From: Cladocopium goreaui
Lineage: Eukaryota > Sar > Dinophyceae > Suessiales > Symbiodiniaceae
Assembly (NCBI GenBank): GCA_947184155.2
Contig: CAMXCT020001815.1
Location: 47,501 to 111,500, forward strand
Reading direction: 5' to 3'
DNA length: 64,000 bases
The position numbers were made by a program, and so were the translations under genes. The notes beneath the pieces were generated by a model. The model saw only the letters and a list, made by a program, of their open reading frames with translations, had not been told where the DNA came from and searched no databases. This document shows positions 44,532 through 54,703 of this stretch, one piece after another (position 1 is the stretch's first letter; each line of letters opens with the position of its first letter).

Positions 44532-47500
44532 ATGGCAAGAACCAAGAAGCCCGCTGTCGATGAGCGGGCGGCAAATGCCGATCAGCAGGCTTGCTGCGAA
44601 TGTGTTTTTAAAAAATGATATGGTGGCAGCTACAATATGGTACTAACCTGCACAAAATTATCAAGCTGGATGACTTTTCAACGATAAGATATGAACACCG
44701 GGCACGTACGAGTACCAGCAAACAGTACGTATTAAACAACTGTATACCCGATGGTAGGTATATTTGTAGTTAGGGAGGGTTTATAAACACTTATAGGGGC
44801 ACCACCTTGTTTATTTAATACATGTGAAAAAAACATATCGATATCATATAACCCCAGTACCCCTAATTAAAATATATTCTGCCCAAATTCCAAACACCAT
44901 CCCGTATCACCCTTGTGGCAGGCAGCTGCCTCTGCGCCAGCTGGTCGCTCTCGAACGAAGGCGAAATCTGGCGCACCTTCTTCGCCTCCTGTGACATTGT
45001 CGCAGGAACAGTTGAACAAAGAACTTGAGAAGGCTTTGGCAGCTGTCTCCGGCGGAGGACTCCAGATGTGAAACCGCCGGCTTTGCCCCCATAAACCGTT
45101 GGGCGTATATATAAAAATGAACTTTCCTTCAAGCGATCCCCACTGTGACATTATTTTGTCATAGTTTCTGACATGTCATATGGCATATATTTTCTGACAT
45201 TCTTTTCTGGCACTCTATTTGGGGTCTATTCTGACATCCTGTTTGGCATGCTTTCCGGCATCTATTCTGACATTTTCTCTGGCATTCTATCTCTTGTATC
45301 TTCGCAGATTCTGTGTGCTTGAGGTCCAGCTGGGATCACTTTGATCCAGAGGTTGCTGTTCGGGTCTGGCGGGGAACACTGCGATCTAGAGCTTGCAGTT
45401 GAGGTCCGGCGGGGATCGTTTGATCCAGAAGTTGCTGTTCAGGTCCGGCGGGGAACACTGCGATCTAGAGTTTGCAGTTGGGGCCCGGCGGGGATCACTT
45501 TGATCCAGACGTTGCTGTTCAGGCCAGGCAGGGAACATTGCGATCTAAATCTAGGGCTTGCAGTTGAGGTCCGGCGGGGATCACTTTGATCCAGAGGTTG
45601 CTGTTCGGGTCTGGCGGGGAACACTGCGATCTAGAGCTTGCAGTTGAGGTCCGGCGGAGGAGGAGGAGGAGAAGGAGAAGGAGGCGGGGCAGCTGACGCA
45701 AAATCTAACAACCCTGACCTGACAGGTGGCGAGGTACATATATATATATATATATATAGGTACATATATATATATTTATATATTAATATTAATATTTAGG
45801 GTCTTTAAGGTGCCATGTATGTTCAGGGACTTTTGTGCGTAGACCAACTGAAAATGCACCTTCCTTTTGCATTGCAACATGTTTTTAGCAAAATACAAAT
45901 TATTTTTGTATCTGTAGGTAAGATATATATATATATATTATTTTGTTTGTGTATATTTTATAACATCAACACACACACATGTATGAGTGTATATATATAG
46001 AGAGAGAGAGCTCTTGCTTTGCAGGATCTGGCACTGGTGGTTCTGGCGATTTGGTCTCGAGCCAGGCTGCAGCCGCTGGTGGCAACGAGGCTGCTGGCAG
46101 TTCACCTTCTGAGGTTGCCATCATGAATAAGGCTGCCGCTGCTGGTTCTTCTCGCGTTACCACGAAGAAGGCTGCCGCTGGTGGTTCTCCTGGCGTTGCC
46201 GCGAAGAAGGCTGCTGGTGGTTCCGTGAAGGGTGCTGCTGATGTCAGCAAATCTCCCATGGCTGATCGGGCAGAAGCTAAAGGCAGGCGACCAGCCACTC
46301 CACAGAAGGCTGCTTTGACTCATGATGCTACTGCCGCTGCTGAAAGCTCTTTGTTGAGGGCTTCGTCTGTCACTGGCTTGGTGGACCCTGATGAGGTATC
46401 GGTGCCCGCCACCCAGCCGAGCCCGGGCCAAACCCCTGTCAAGAGCCCTGCTCCCAAGAAATCCCGTGTGGATGGTGAGGCAGGGTCTGGTGATGAAGAC
46501 ACAGTGATGGAGACTGCCTTGGAGCCCGACAATGGTGCTGCTGTGAAGGAGGAGCGGGGGACGTCTTTGGATTCCTTGCCGACTTTGATGCTGGATGATT
46601 GCCATCCCAAGGAGCTCTTTGCAGAGACCGGCCCTAAGCCGCCAGATGCTGAAGCTGACGAGCACGAAAGGGCCAAATTTGGTGTGGTCACGCCAGCTGG
46701 CAGAACAAGGACTTGGCTTTACTCTTCGCCAGCCTTTGAGATGTTGCAGTGCTTGGTCTATGAGAAGAAAGACATGGAGGACCTCCCCAACATGGACCAA
46801 TGGCCCAAAGGTTTGCCCAAAGATCCGCTTGAGCAGATGTTCCTTTGGAAAAGGCAGGACTTTGACATGCCGCCCCCATGGTTCATCAAGGCTTCGGATC
46901 CTGAGCATCAGCTCAAGAATTCCACCTTGGAGCTCCTGTCAAATGTTGCCCATGACTTGATTGTGGATGTTCGGGCCATGGTTGACAAGCGTGCGGGAAT
47001 GGTGGAGCGATTCTCGAAGATCAAGGTAACCATCACCAAGATGGAAGAGGAGAAAATGGGGGCCTTGGATGTTGATGCTGAGAGTTTTGGCAGAGAGAGC
47101 AAGGCCATTTTGGATTGGGGCGCAGGCCAGCGCATGCGCATGGACAAGGAGATCAAAATCCTGGAAACCAAGCTGGAGCAGGAAGGAACCCAGTCAATTC
47201 ATGAAATTGCTCGCCTCCTCAGCTACTTGGCAGAATGTGGTGAGCATGTCGAGGTGTTTGATGGGGAGCGATTGCTCTTGGATGCCCTCGACAAGGCTTT
47301 GGATTCACAGGTGCAGGAGATTATCGCCGATGAGCTCGAGAGCGCTACGCCAGTGCCCAAAGATGTTCCTGCTTCTTCTGAGTCGGTTCCAGCTACTCCG
47401 GTTCCATCGGCACCGGCTCCAGCAGCTGAGATCAAGACTCCCGAGGCCAGGGGCCCAAGGAAACTACCAGACCAGATCCTGCATTGCCGGTTTTTATCAT

Positions 47501-49949
47501 TATATGTATGATTTATATATATATATATATTATATATGTATGTATGATGTATGTTTGATTATATATGTTTTATTATATAGTATGATCTATGTTGTAGAAA
47601 ATATATATATACACATATATAAATATATATTGTGATATATGTGTGTGTGTGATACCATATATCGATACCCTTCACGCCCATCTCGAGGTTGGTGATGCAC
47701 ACGCCGGTGTGAACATCGCTGCTTTGAATCGAGCTTCCACGGCTGAGCTGGAGGCTCTGGGTGCCCAAACCCAATGGAACATAGTGGGCCCATTAATATA
47801 AACACACAGTAAACCAAAAGGTTGTATATGTACATTTCATAACAGGTGAGTTTATCAATGGTGGGATTTCATTACATTGTGGGATTTGTTTGGGGTCTAA
47901 TTATAGGGTTCAATACAAGAGATTTAGGTTTGATTTCATGGGGCTGTGGTTAGGCCAGAGCGGCCGTGGATATGGAGGTTGATGGTGGTGCGGTGGCTGC
48001 TGGGGAGTCGGACGAACAGAAGGAGGAAGCCCGTGAAGCCAAAAACCGATACATGCGGTTTTACCGCAGCCTTCGCAGTTCCTCCCCAACAATCTCATTA
48101 TTGTTTTCATTTTCACGGGGCCTGGGTACGGCTATGCTTCCAAATTGTTTGGCAATGGCAATTTAAGCCTTCGAGTGTTTTTGGGTGTTCCAACCCAAAA
48201 ACACCTCATATGAGAAGGATCCCGTTGATATTCCTTTGTGAGCTCTCTGAGGTTCTCGCTGCCCAGCGCAAGTGGTTGAAGCAGCCCGTGGTTCCCACCG
48301 AAGTATCTAAGCCAATTCTAAAGGATTTTATGTGTTTCCAAATATTAATTTAAACAATAAAACAATCTATCAGTACGTTTCATGGGGGAAATTCTTTATT
48401 TATGCACCGCAATCGATCATCTAAGACCCCCGGATCTTACAACGACTTTACCAGGAGTATCTGACCTGCCAGGGTGAGTGGATGAATTCCAGCATTGTCC
48501 AATCGGCAACCCAGACCTCTAGTGTGAGCAGCACCGGGGTAGAGACTTATGTCACCTTTACTGACTTGGTCAAGCGCTATGGGGATAGGATTGCCAAACA
48601 GATGAGGGCTGAAAAGCGACGGCTCCAAGAAGGTCAGGGGAGCAACTCCAGTGACCCTCCCTATGTCATGGCCCACCCAGACCTCCCAGGCAATGAGGAC
48701 CGCTATACATGTGGAAAAATATGTTCAATGACAATCCAACTACATATTTTACTGGAACACTGCACCCCCCAGAAACTGACTTTATTAAAGGGTGTATAAT
48801 TATATATGTATATGTGTGTGTATGATAGATGGTGCCTGATATGAAGGGAATGGAATTGTATTATCTGTTTAAGAAAATACCCCCTGTAAGGACATGGAAC
48901 TGATTCGAATTTGGGACACCACCACGATCCGCAAGAAAGACACCAGTGAGAATCGTTTTGAACATCAGTCCCACGTTACGCTGGATGGCCAGCAAACGGC
49001 GGCTGTTATGCATCTTATCTGATTTATATGCAATATTTATTTGTATAAATACATATATATATATATCAAAAAAGGGGTCCCCGAAGCCTGAAAAAATAGG
49101 CCCAAATGTAGTTTATTTATATATTATTTTTGCTTGGTACGTCATTTAAACCCACGGTCCCAAGAATTACAAAGAAGCAAATACCTGACCCTTATATATC
49201 CAACCGGTCAACGCCCAGGTCGCATCTCGTCCCAGCTTGTGGCCTTCCATCTGGAAGCACGCCAGGCTATGGAGCTGTGGTGGGCCAGCCTCGAGGAGCT
49301 CCTTCTGGCCCGGGCAATGGGAATCCAGGTGATGCTCCCAACAATCCCCCCGGTGATCAGAAGGTCAAGAAGGAGAAGCCACCCCGAAAAGTAGCTGAGA
49401 CTAAGGCCAAGGATTGTAACTCAAAGGTTGCCGATGCCCGCCAGCTGATTGGCAAAATTGAGTTGAACGAAACGTTGTGGCCCGGCTATCATTAGGAATC
49501 AGTAATGAATGTCAACCTTGGATTCATAACCCCCATTGTTACTTATTATCTAACCCCCATTGTTACTAATTATCAGAGGTTCCCCACTATTTCCAAAATC
49601 ACCCCCAAGGCTTGTAAATCTTTATTTCAAAGTTATGGTTCCCGCTCAATAGAAGCCACTTTTTTGGGGGGATGATTAGGTCGGATGGGATGAAGAAAGC
49701 TTTCGTGGATGACCTCAACTCCCACATGGTTGCCTTGGAAGCGGCCGGGTACAATTTGAATGAGAAGATCTTGCATGGGGAGACCGAAGGGGATGTGTTG
49801 AACCCCTACATTGCCACAGCCACTGGGGCAATTGACAAGTTTGTCAGCGCATCCAAGCACATCAAGAAATTTGTTGCTAACCCCATTTTGGTATATTTTT
49901 GTTTAAACCCTTGCTCATGTGCATTTTATAAATATATATATATATATAT

Positions 49950-49985
<36 letters not shown>

Positions 49986-50101
49986 GTTTTACTACAAATG
50001 GAATTGTTTCTACTCTGGGAGCCCATTGCATCACGCTTCAGGTTTCTCCTCCTGCTGCATCTGGCAGCGCGGCGAAGGCAAAGGCCAAGGCCAAGGCCTA
50101 G
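44532..50101 (+). CDS. G3: long coiled-coil protein with Ala-Lys tail, multi-exon
   Basis: ATG at 44532, 9 bases after a CAG acceptor. Exons: 44532-44588, 44922-45051, 46025-47489, ~47663-47783, 47954-48077, ~48215-48303, 48426-48697, 48891-49004, 49219-49328, 49361-49473, 49680-49890, 50042-50101 (ends AAKAKAKAKA, TAG). Roughly 950 residues. N-terminus MARTKKPAVDE; then Ala/Gly/Ser/Lys-rich disorder (TTKKAAAGGSPGVAAKKAAG), an acidic part, and a structured part (LYSSPAFEMLQCLVYEKKDM; MPPPWFIKAS). A long coiled coil follows (SKIKVTITKMEEEKMGAL to KEIKILETKLEQEG), and later exons are helical (DEQKEEAREAKNRYMRFYRS; MKKAFVDDLNSHMVALEAA). Donors include GC (44589, 45052) and GA (48698). Some mid-gene phases are unresolved (48077/48215, 49004/49219). 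I recognise a dinoflagellate-abundant family but know no function. A scaffold or chromatin role would be a guess. Confidence 0.6.
45135..45733 (+). repeat. Dispersed repeat in a G3 intron, copy 2
   Basis: Same order of modules as 36219-36752: TGACATTATTTTGTCATAG, a degenerate TTCTGACAT/TTTGGCAT array, then 80-bp units from about 45331 (each two 40-bp halves: GATCCAGAGGTTGCTGTTC and GATCTAGAGCTTGCAGTTG), a GGAGGAGGA tract and CCTGACAGGTGG. The 80-bp part is expanded to about four units here and has only one unit in copy 1. Same orientation as the host gene in both cases. Confidence 0.85.
49329..49360 (+). other. Putative 32-base intron in G3
   Basis: Upstream exon 49219-49328 reads QLVAFHLEARQAMELWWASL, EELLLARAMGIQ and ends CAG|GTGATG. 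The reading AAG|GTCAAGAAGGAGAAGCC after GATCAG| at 49360 continues in phase (KVKKEKPPRKVAE). The alternative is one uninterrupted exon in another frame (GYGAVVGQPRGAPSGPGNGN), also open. Only RNA can decide. Confidence 0.3.
49930..49986. repeat. (TA)n and (GATA)n microsatellite in last G3 intron
   Basis: ATATATATATA followed by about ten GATA units between the last two exons of G3. Confidence 0.95.
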
Positions 50102-50187
50102 GCATTTGGAAATCTGAGCGGAACTGGCCGGGATGAACCTGGCCGGGTTTTTGGGTGTGCCCACGGAAATGGAAGGTCCAGTTTTTT

Positions 50188-50200
50188 CCTTTAGGATACC
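50188..50200 (+). promoter_or_regulatory. Likely spliced-leader acceptor of G4
   Basis: A pyrimidine-rich TTTTTTCCTTTAG| ends 6 bases before the G4 ATG. G3 stops only 100 bases upstream, too little room for a usual promoter, so the two genes are probably resolved from one transcript by trans-splicing. The leader sequence itself is not in the window. Confidence 0.45.
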
Positions 50201-53200
50201 ATGGGAGCTGCCTTCCAAAATTCTTTGTCAGCGATCTTGCGCAGATGTAGCTCCATTGGGTGGGTAGCCATCATTTTAATGAAAAACCATTGTGAACTCC
50301 AAATGGGTTTCAAAAAACCTATCTTTTGATTTGGTTGGAAGCTGGCTACTCTGGCCGATGCGTTGCTCCAATCCCGGTGTGATGTGATCCTCAGCCTGAG
50401 GAGCGATCGAACAGAAAAAATATCAGCTCTGGATCTTATTCCACCCGTTGCCCAAACAGAATCATCCAGGGATGACACTTGGTTGCCCAACGCCCACGCA
50501 GGTTCACATGGACCATTGGTGAGGCACCTGTTCAAGACAGTTGGCCGAGGGGACAGGGACTGAGTGAAACTGACATCACATCATGTTCACACACCATAGC
50601 GTGCATACACATGACGCTGAACGTACATGTATATATACCTGCTTAATAGCTGACCGAGGAGATGTCATTTACTGGTATGCAAGCCATGCTGGCCGCTATG
50701 GATGAGGAGTTCAATCAATGCTATGTTTTCAAAAGAAAGATTTCAGCTAATAATATAATAGTAATATCCATTGACCAGTCTTTGCAGGAGATGCGTGAAT
50801 CCCATGGTCAGCGCTTGAGTGGGGTGGCAAAGAGACTTCGACTCACAGGGAAAGCTGGGAACCGCAAGAGCAACATTGAGAGGGACATGCACCGGCATGT
50901 GGGTCTCAAGGTGTGCATGCATCTTTGCATATGTGCATATTTAATCTGTTTCTCTGTTGTTTGAATTTTTCCTTGGTGCATAAATGCGTGCTGTTGTATG
51001 CAGGTGCCTATTACGTTCTGCCCAGTTCCTTTCTACAAATCCGCTACCGATTCAACCATAGTGATCAGGCTAGGGGACAGGAAAGGTATCATGCACATGC
51101 ATGGGCCCATCAACTACATTTTATTTGGAGGTTTCCCCGCCAGGCAAATGCCTGTGGTTCTTCCTCATGATTTGGTATCTGCAATGGCGAAAGCTGGCAT
51201 TTGGCCAAGCCAGATTGGGAAAGCGGAGAGTGTCCGCGACTGGTGGGAACACAATGCCAAGAAAAACAATTGGTACTGCAATCACCCAGCTTTCACTGAC
51301 CAGAAACATGAACCACTGTGCTTGTATGGGGATGACGCATGTTTGACCAAAGCGGGAAATGAGAAAATGGTTTGCATCACCTTGAGTCACTGCCTTGACA
51401 CACGCTCGGACTCTTTGGTGACTTCCTGGCCTCTGTGCCTGTTTCGATGTGTTTCTTGAATTGATTAATGTTTGCAATCAATACGGGGAAACCGCTGTAG
51501 ATATGAGACCCCGCCATCCAAACAAATCTAAGGCTATTTCGACTGGGTATAAGACCCTTCAAGCCTACATGGCACCGGTGACTTGGGCGCAGGTGCATGT
51601 TTATCTTGTGTGGCTCTTTGGACATCGACCTGCAAAACTAAGATTACTGTGAGCTTGAACATTCTCTTCTATGGGTTCCAGCCAGAGCGGCCGCTGACTT
51701 GTCACATCAAAGATGCGGGGGATGCTCCAATCAATCCTCGTTTTTGCCCACAGTTGTCAGACAAACCCGTGGCAGTTGTGGATGGACGAGTTCTATTCTG
51801 CATGCTTGGAGAGATCAAAGCAGATTGGAAATTTCACAAGGATCAGTTTTGTTGATGAATCTAGGTAGTGTTTCATTTACTGCTTCACAACATCTCACAA
51901 CCTAAACCAGTGGGTGATATTCAATTTGTTTCCCAGGAGCTGTTCAACCTGAAGTGTGGCTGGAGCAGCCAGCAGCTCTGCCACCACTGCCTTGTGACAA
52001 AGAATGATTATTTGAATTTTCCATCACCTCTCCACCTCCAACCTCGGCGTGATCTGGACAGTTTTTTGTCCGCGACCCGTGTGGCGAATGATCCCAGTAG
52101 ATGGGCTGCATTGTAGTCGCAGGTATATTACACGTTACTGCGATAATGTCATCCATAGCATATGCGTGAACGCATGCGGAGGCCATCTTTGCCATATCGT
52201 CGGCTTTAGCCACATGATGCTTCGGTGGTGTAGTCTTCACTGCTTAAACCTTGGCGTGGATTTGTGGGCTGGGGCCGGTGCTATTGAAATGCTTCTTTCG
52301 CAGGACTTGTCAGTTGGGTTGACCTCTAAATTGTTACCACTCCACACTTTTCCCCGTGCGTTTTTGCTATGGGCGTGTTTCCTCTAGGACATGTGGGTTG
52401 GAGCCAACTTAGACGAGAAACTCTCTGCAGCGTACAACAGCTTCCAAGCGTGGACCAAGTCACAGAGGATTCCGTATCTCATCTGGATATTCTAAATACG
52501 TTCTACATTTCAAAAATAAAATAGAATATGGTCCCATATGGTCCCATGCAACATAGCTTAGGCACAGCCAACCACCTTTCAACCACGGGCAGTTTTTACG
52601 TGGAGCTGCGTCGGACTGCAAACAGATGGCAGCCAAAGGGTATAATGTTGCAAGTTTGCATTAGCGGACTCGAAGTGAATACTTTCGAACAGCTAGCCGG
52701 AAAATCATATCAACCATGACTCTTTCAGTTCTGGAATCCTAGGCTCGTGTGATCATTGCCTGGTTGGCGGATGTTACTCTGACCTATCACAACCAGCACC
52801 CGGAGAAGAATGAGTTCAAAATGTTGGCCCAGCTCATGTAACTTGGCTAGATTTCTTGCCCGGTATGCTTGCCCATTCTCTGCCAATGATTTGGCAGGTG
52901 GCACCTCGCAGAGTATCACAACCTCATGGAGCGCTACCCAAAGTACCTGGAGAATGGGCATGGTCAGTCTCTTCAGGAGACGTGTGAAACTTGGTAACCA
53001 TATTAATAAATAAGGGCGGGTTACAATGCACGGGGGGAACCTATTGGATCTGTGGATGTGTTAAGGACACAGCCTGTGTGGCCTATGGATGCCTGGCTCA
53101 GTGGGCCGTTTCCGCGAATTTACACCTCTTCCCTCTCAAACCAAAGTTCCATGACCCTTTCCTCAATTACTAGCTGCAACTTGATACAAGATTCGTTGAC

Positions 53201-53333
53201 ATAGGGCGTGTTGGTCTCTGAATGTGAAGCCAAGGGCTGGCAAGAGGTGACCTATCTTGCGATTTGTGAGGGTATCTTAGCTGAACATGATTCCATCAAA
53301 AAGAACCCGCACGATCTGGTTTCAGAAGCTTAG
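50201..53333 (+). CDS. G4: GDD-motif protein, possible DDE-transposase relative, about 15 exons, apparently intact
   Basis: Exons: 50201-50263 (MGAAFQNSLSAIL), 50342-50518, 50650-50724, 50788-50910, 51004-51448, 51501-51592, 51688-51840, 51937-52112, 52210-52303, 52388-52473, 52562-52649, 52743-52837, 52898-~52993, ~53066-53172, 53205-53333 (stop). All junction phases agree except the one before 53066. About 665 residues. Motifs in order: RDWWEHNAKKNNWYCNHPA, CLYGDDACLTKAG, LDTRSDSLVTSWPLCLFR, GEIKADWKFHK, a Cys pair LCHHCLVTKNDY, MLRWCSLHCLNLGVDLW, KSQRIPHSQPPF, ARVIIAWLADVTLTYHNQ, MERYPKYLENG, LKPKFHD. GDD plus later Asp and CxxC recall DDE transposases of the Plavaka/KDZ/CACTA type, but catalytic residues cannot be assigned safely. 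Resembles a family very abundant in dinoflagellates, with no function known to me. GA donors at 51841 and 52304, GC donor at 52650. Confidence 0.65.
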
Positions 53334-54154
53334 GCCTTAATCCAAAGGCAATGCACACATTTTCGAACGAGGACTTCAATGGGAAATTGCTTCGAGCCTA
53401 GTCAACCAATTGGCTTCATCAATCTTTTGGCCTTCCCCTCATGCTCATTGGCATTTTTTATTGCCCTCCCAAAAAATACCAGTGTTATCCCATATTATCC
53501 CAGGAATCGCAAGGGCCGGCCATTTGAAGACAATTCCCATCTCAGCTTTGAAGCGATACTACTTGGCGTCTCTGGACTTGATTGGGGATTCGATTCATTA
53601 GAGATCTAATGAGTCTTTTTTTGGAACACCAAATCGTCATCAAAGTACTTGAATTGCATCTGAGGCTTTTTGCTACGCGAGGTGATGTTTAGAATCCTTG
53701 GAGTGCAGAATCGAATGAACAAATTAGGAATTGAACCTGCCACCCAGCTGACCCAGCTGAAATGGCGCACCCGTTGGCCACAGGGCCAAGGATCATGCTG
53801 AACGGCTGCTCAAAAGGTGGCGGGGCGATGCTGGGGGTGGGCACAGCTAGTTTTACGAAACCCCTATTTTTCCATTTATGTGTTTTGGACCCCTTTTTTT
53901 CCATATATGTGTTTTCGCCCCAAACGCGTCTATGGGTACTACTTTGGACCCTCAGGGATATATATATGAATTATATATATATATATATTAATTATATATA
54001 TTTACATATTTGAGCAGTGGCTGCAAGACATCCCTGTTGATGATGCGTTGGGGATTTTACTTGTCAATATTGTTCAATGAATATCAGGGATTCTTGTGGA
54101 GCGATGGACACCGAAATTGCATCAGAGGGACGAACATCATGAGATTTGAAAATT
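53334..54154. other. Downstream of G4, no gene supported
   Basis: Weak open segments at 53379-53609 and 53762-53935. TTTTACGAAACCCC and CCCCAAACGCGTCTATGGG near 53850-53940 belong to the ACGCGT motif group. TATA tract at 53960-54005. Confidence 0.4.
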
Positions 54155-54257
54155 ACCCTTCCCTAATTGCAGATAGCATATATGAAAATGGTCCATTTAT
54201 AGACGATTTACCTATTAGAAATAGTGATGTTCCATGGCTATGTGAATTACCAGAGGA
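54155..54257 (+). mobile_element. Family A element, degenerate copy
   Basis: The right two-thirds follow subtype A1 (AAAATGGTCCATTTATAG, GATTTACCTATTAGAAAT, CCATGGCTATGTGAATTACC) and end ACCAGAGGAA. The left end TACCCTTCCCTAATTG is much altered. Confidence 0.5.
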
Positions 54258-54560
54258 AAAGACAAAGAATGGGACATCAGATATTTGACCCTGGTATCTA
54301 AATTTGAGGGACATAGATTTCTATTTGACCCTGCAAGCTTCACCGGTATCTATATCCTGGTACTTCGTTGTCCCACGATCCTTGTGGGTAGTTTGTTGAC
54401 CAAGGCCGTAGAACTGGTTCATGGTTTCAAGTAGTGCTCAAAACCCCTGTTGGTTGATGATGACTTGGGGAGTTCAAGGGCACCCTTGATCCTTGGTTAG
54501 ATACTTTCCTACTTTCTTTGGCTATTAATGCAAAAAATGCAAAAATGTACTAACGTGTAC

Positions 54561-54703
54561 TACCCTCTGGCAAACGTTTACATAACTATGGAAAATCACC
54601 ACTTTCATAGGTTTAAATCAAATAACATCAACATAAATCAACTATGTCAATGGTCCATTTTCATCCATTTTCCATAGCAAACTGTAACAATTACCAGAGG
54701 GTA
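54561..54703 (+). mobile_element. Family A element with insertion, 143 bp
   Basis: Left TACCCTCTGGCAAACG (a GC rather than GT donor), right ACAATTACCAGAGGGTA. The core has an extra stretch with AAATCAAATAACATCAACAT, making it the longest copy. Confidence 0.8.

Noticed and set aside
46102..46908. 268-residue minus-strand frame opposite the G3 large exon
   Set aside because: Shadow of the plus-strand exon; Arg/Ser-rich composition typical of antisense reading.
45979..47511. G3 large exon taken as a complete intron-less gene starting at 45979
   Set aside because: The first codons come from (TA)n/(GA)n intron sequence; a good CAG acceptor at 46022-46024 and phase with the previous exon show it is an internal exon.
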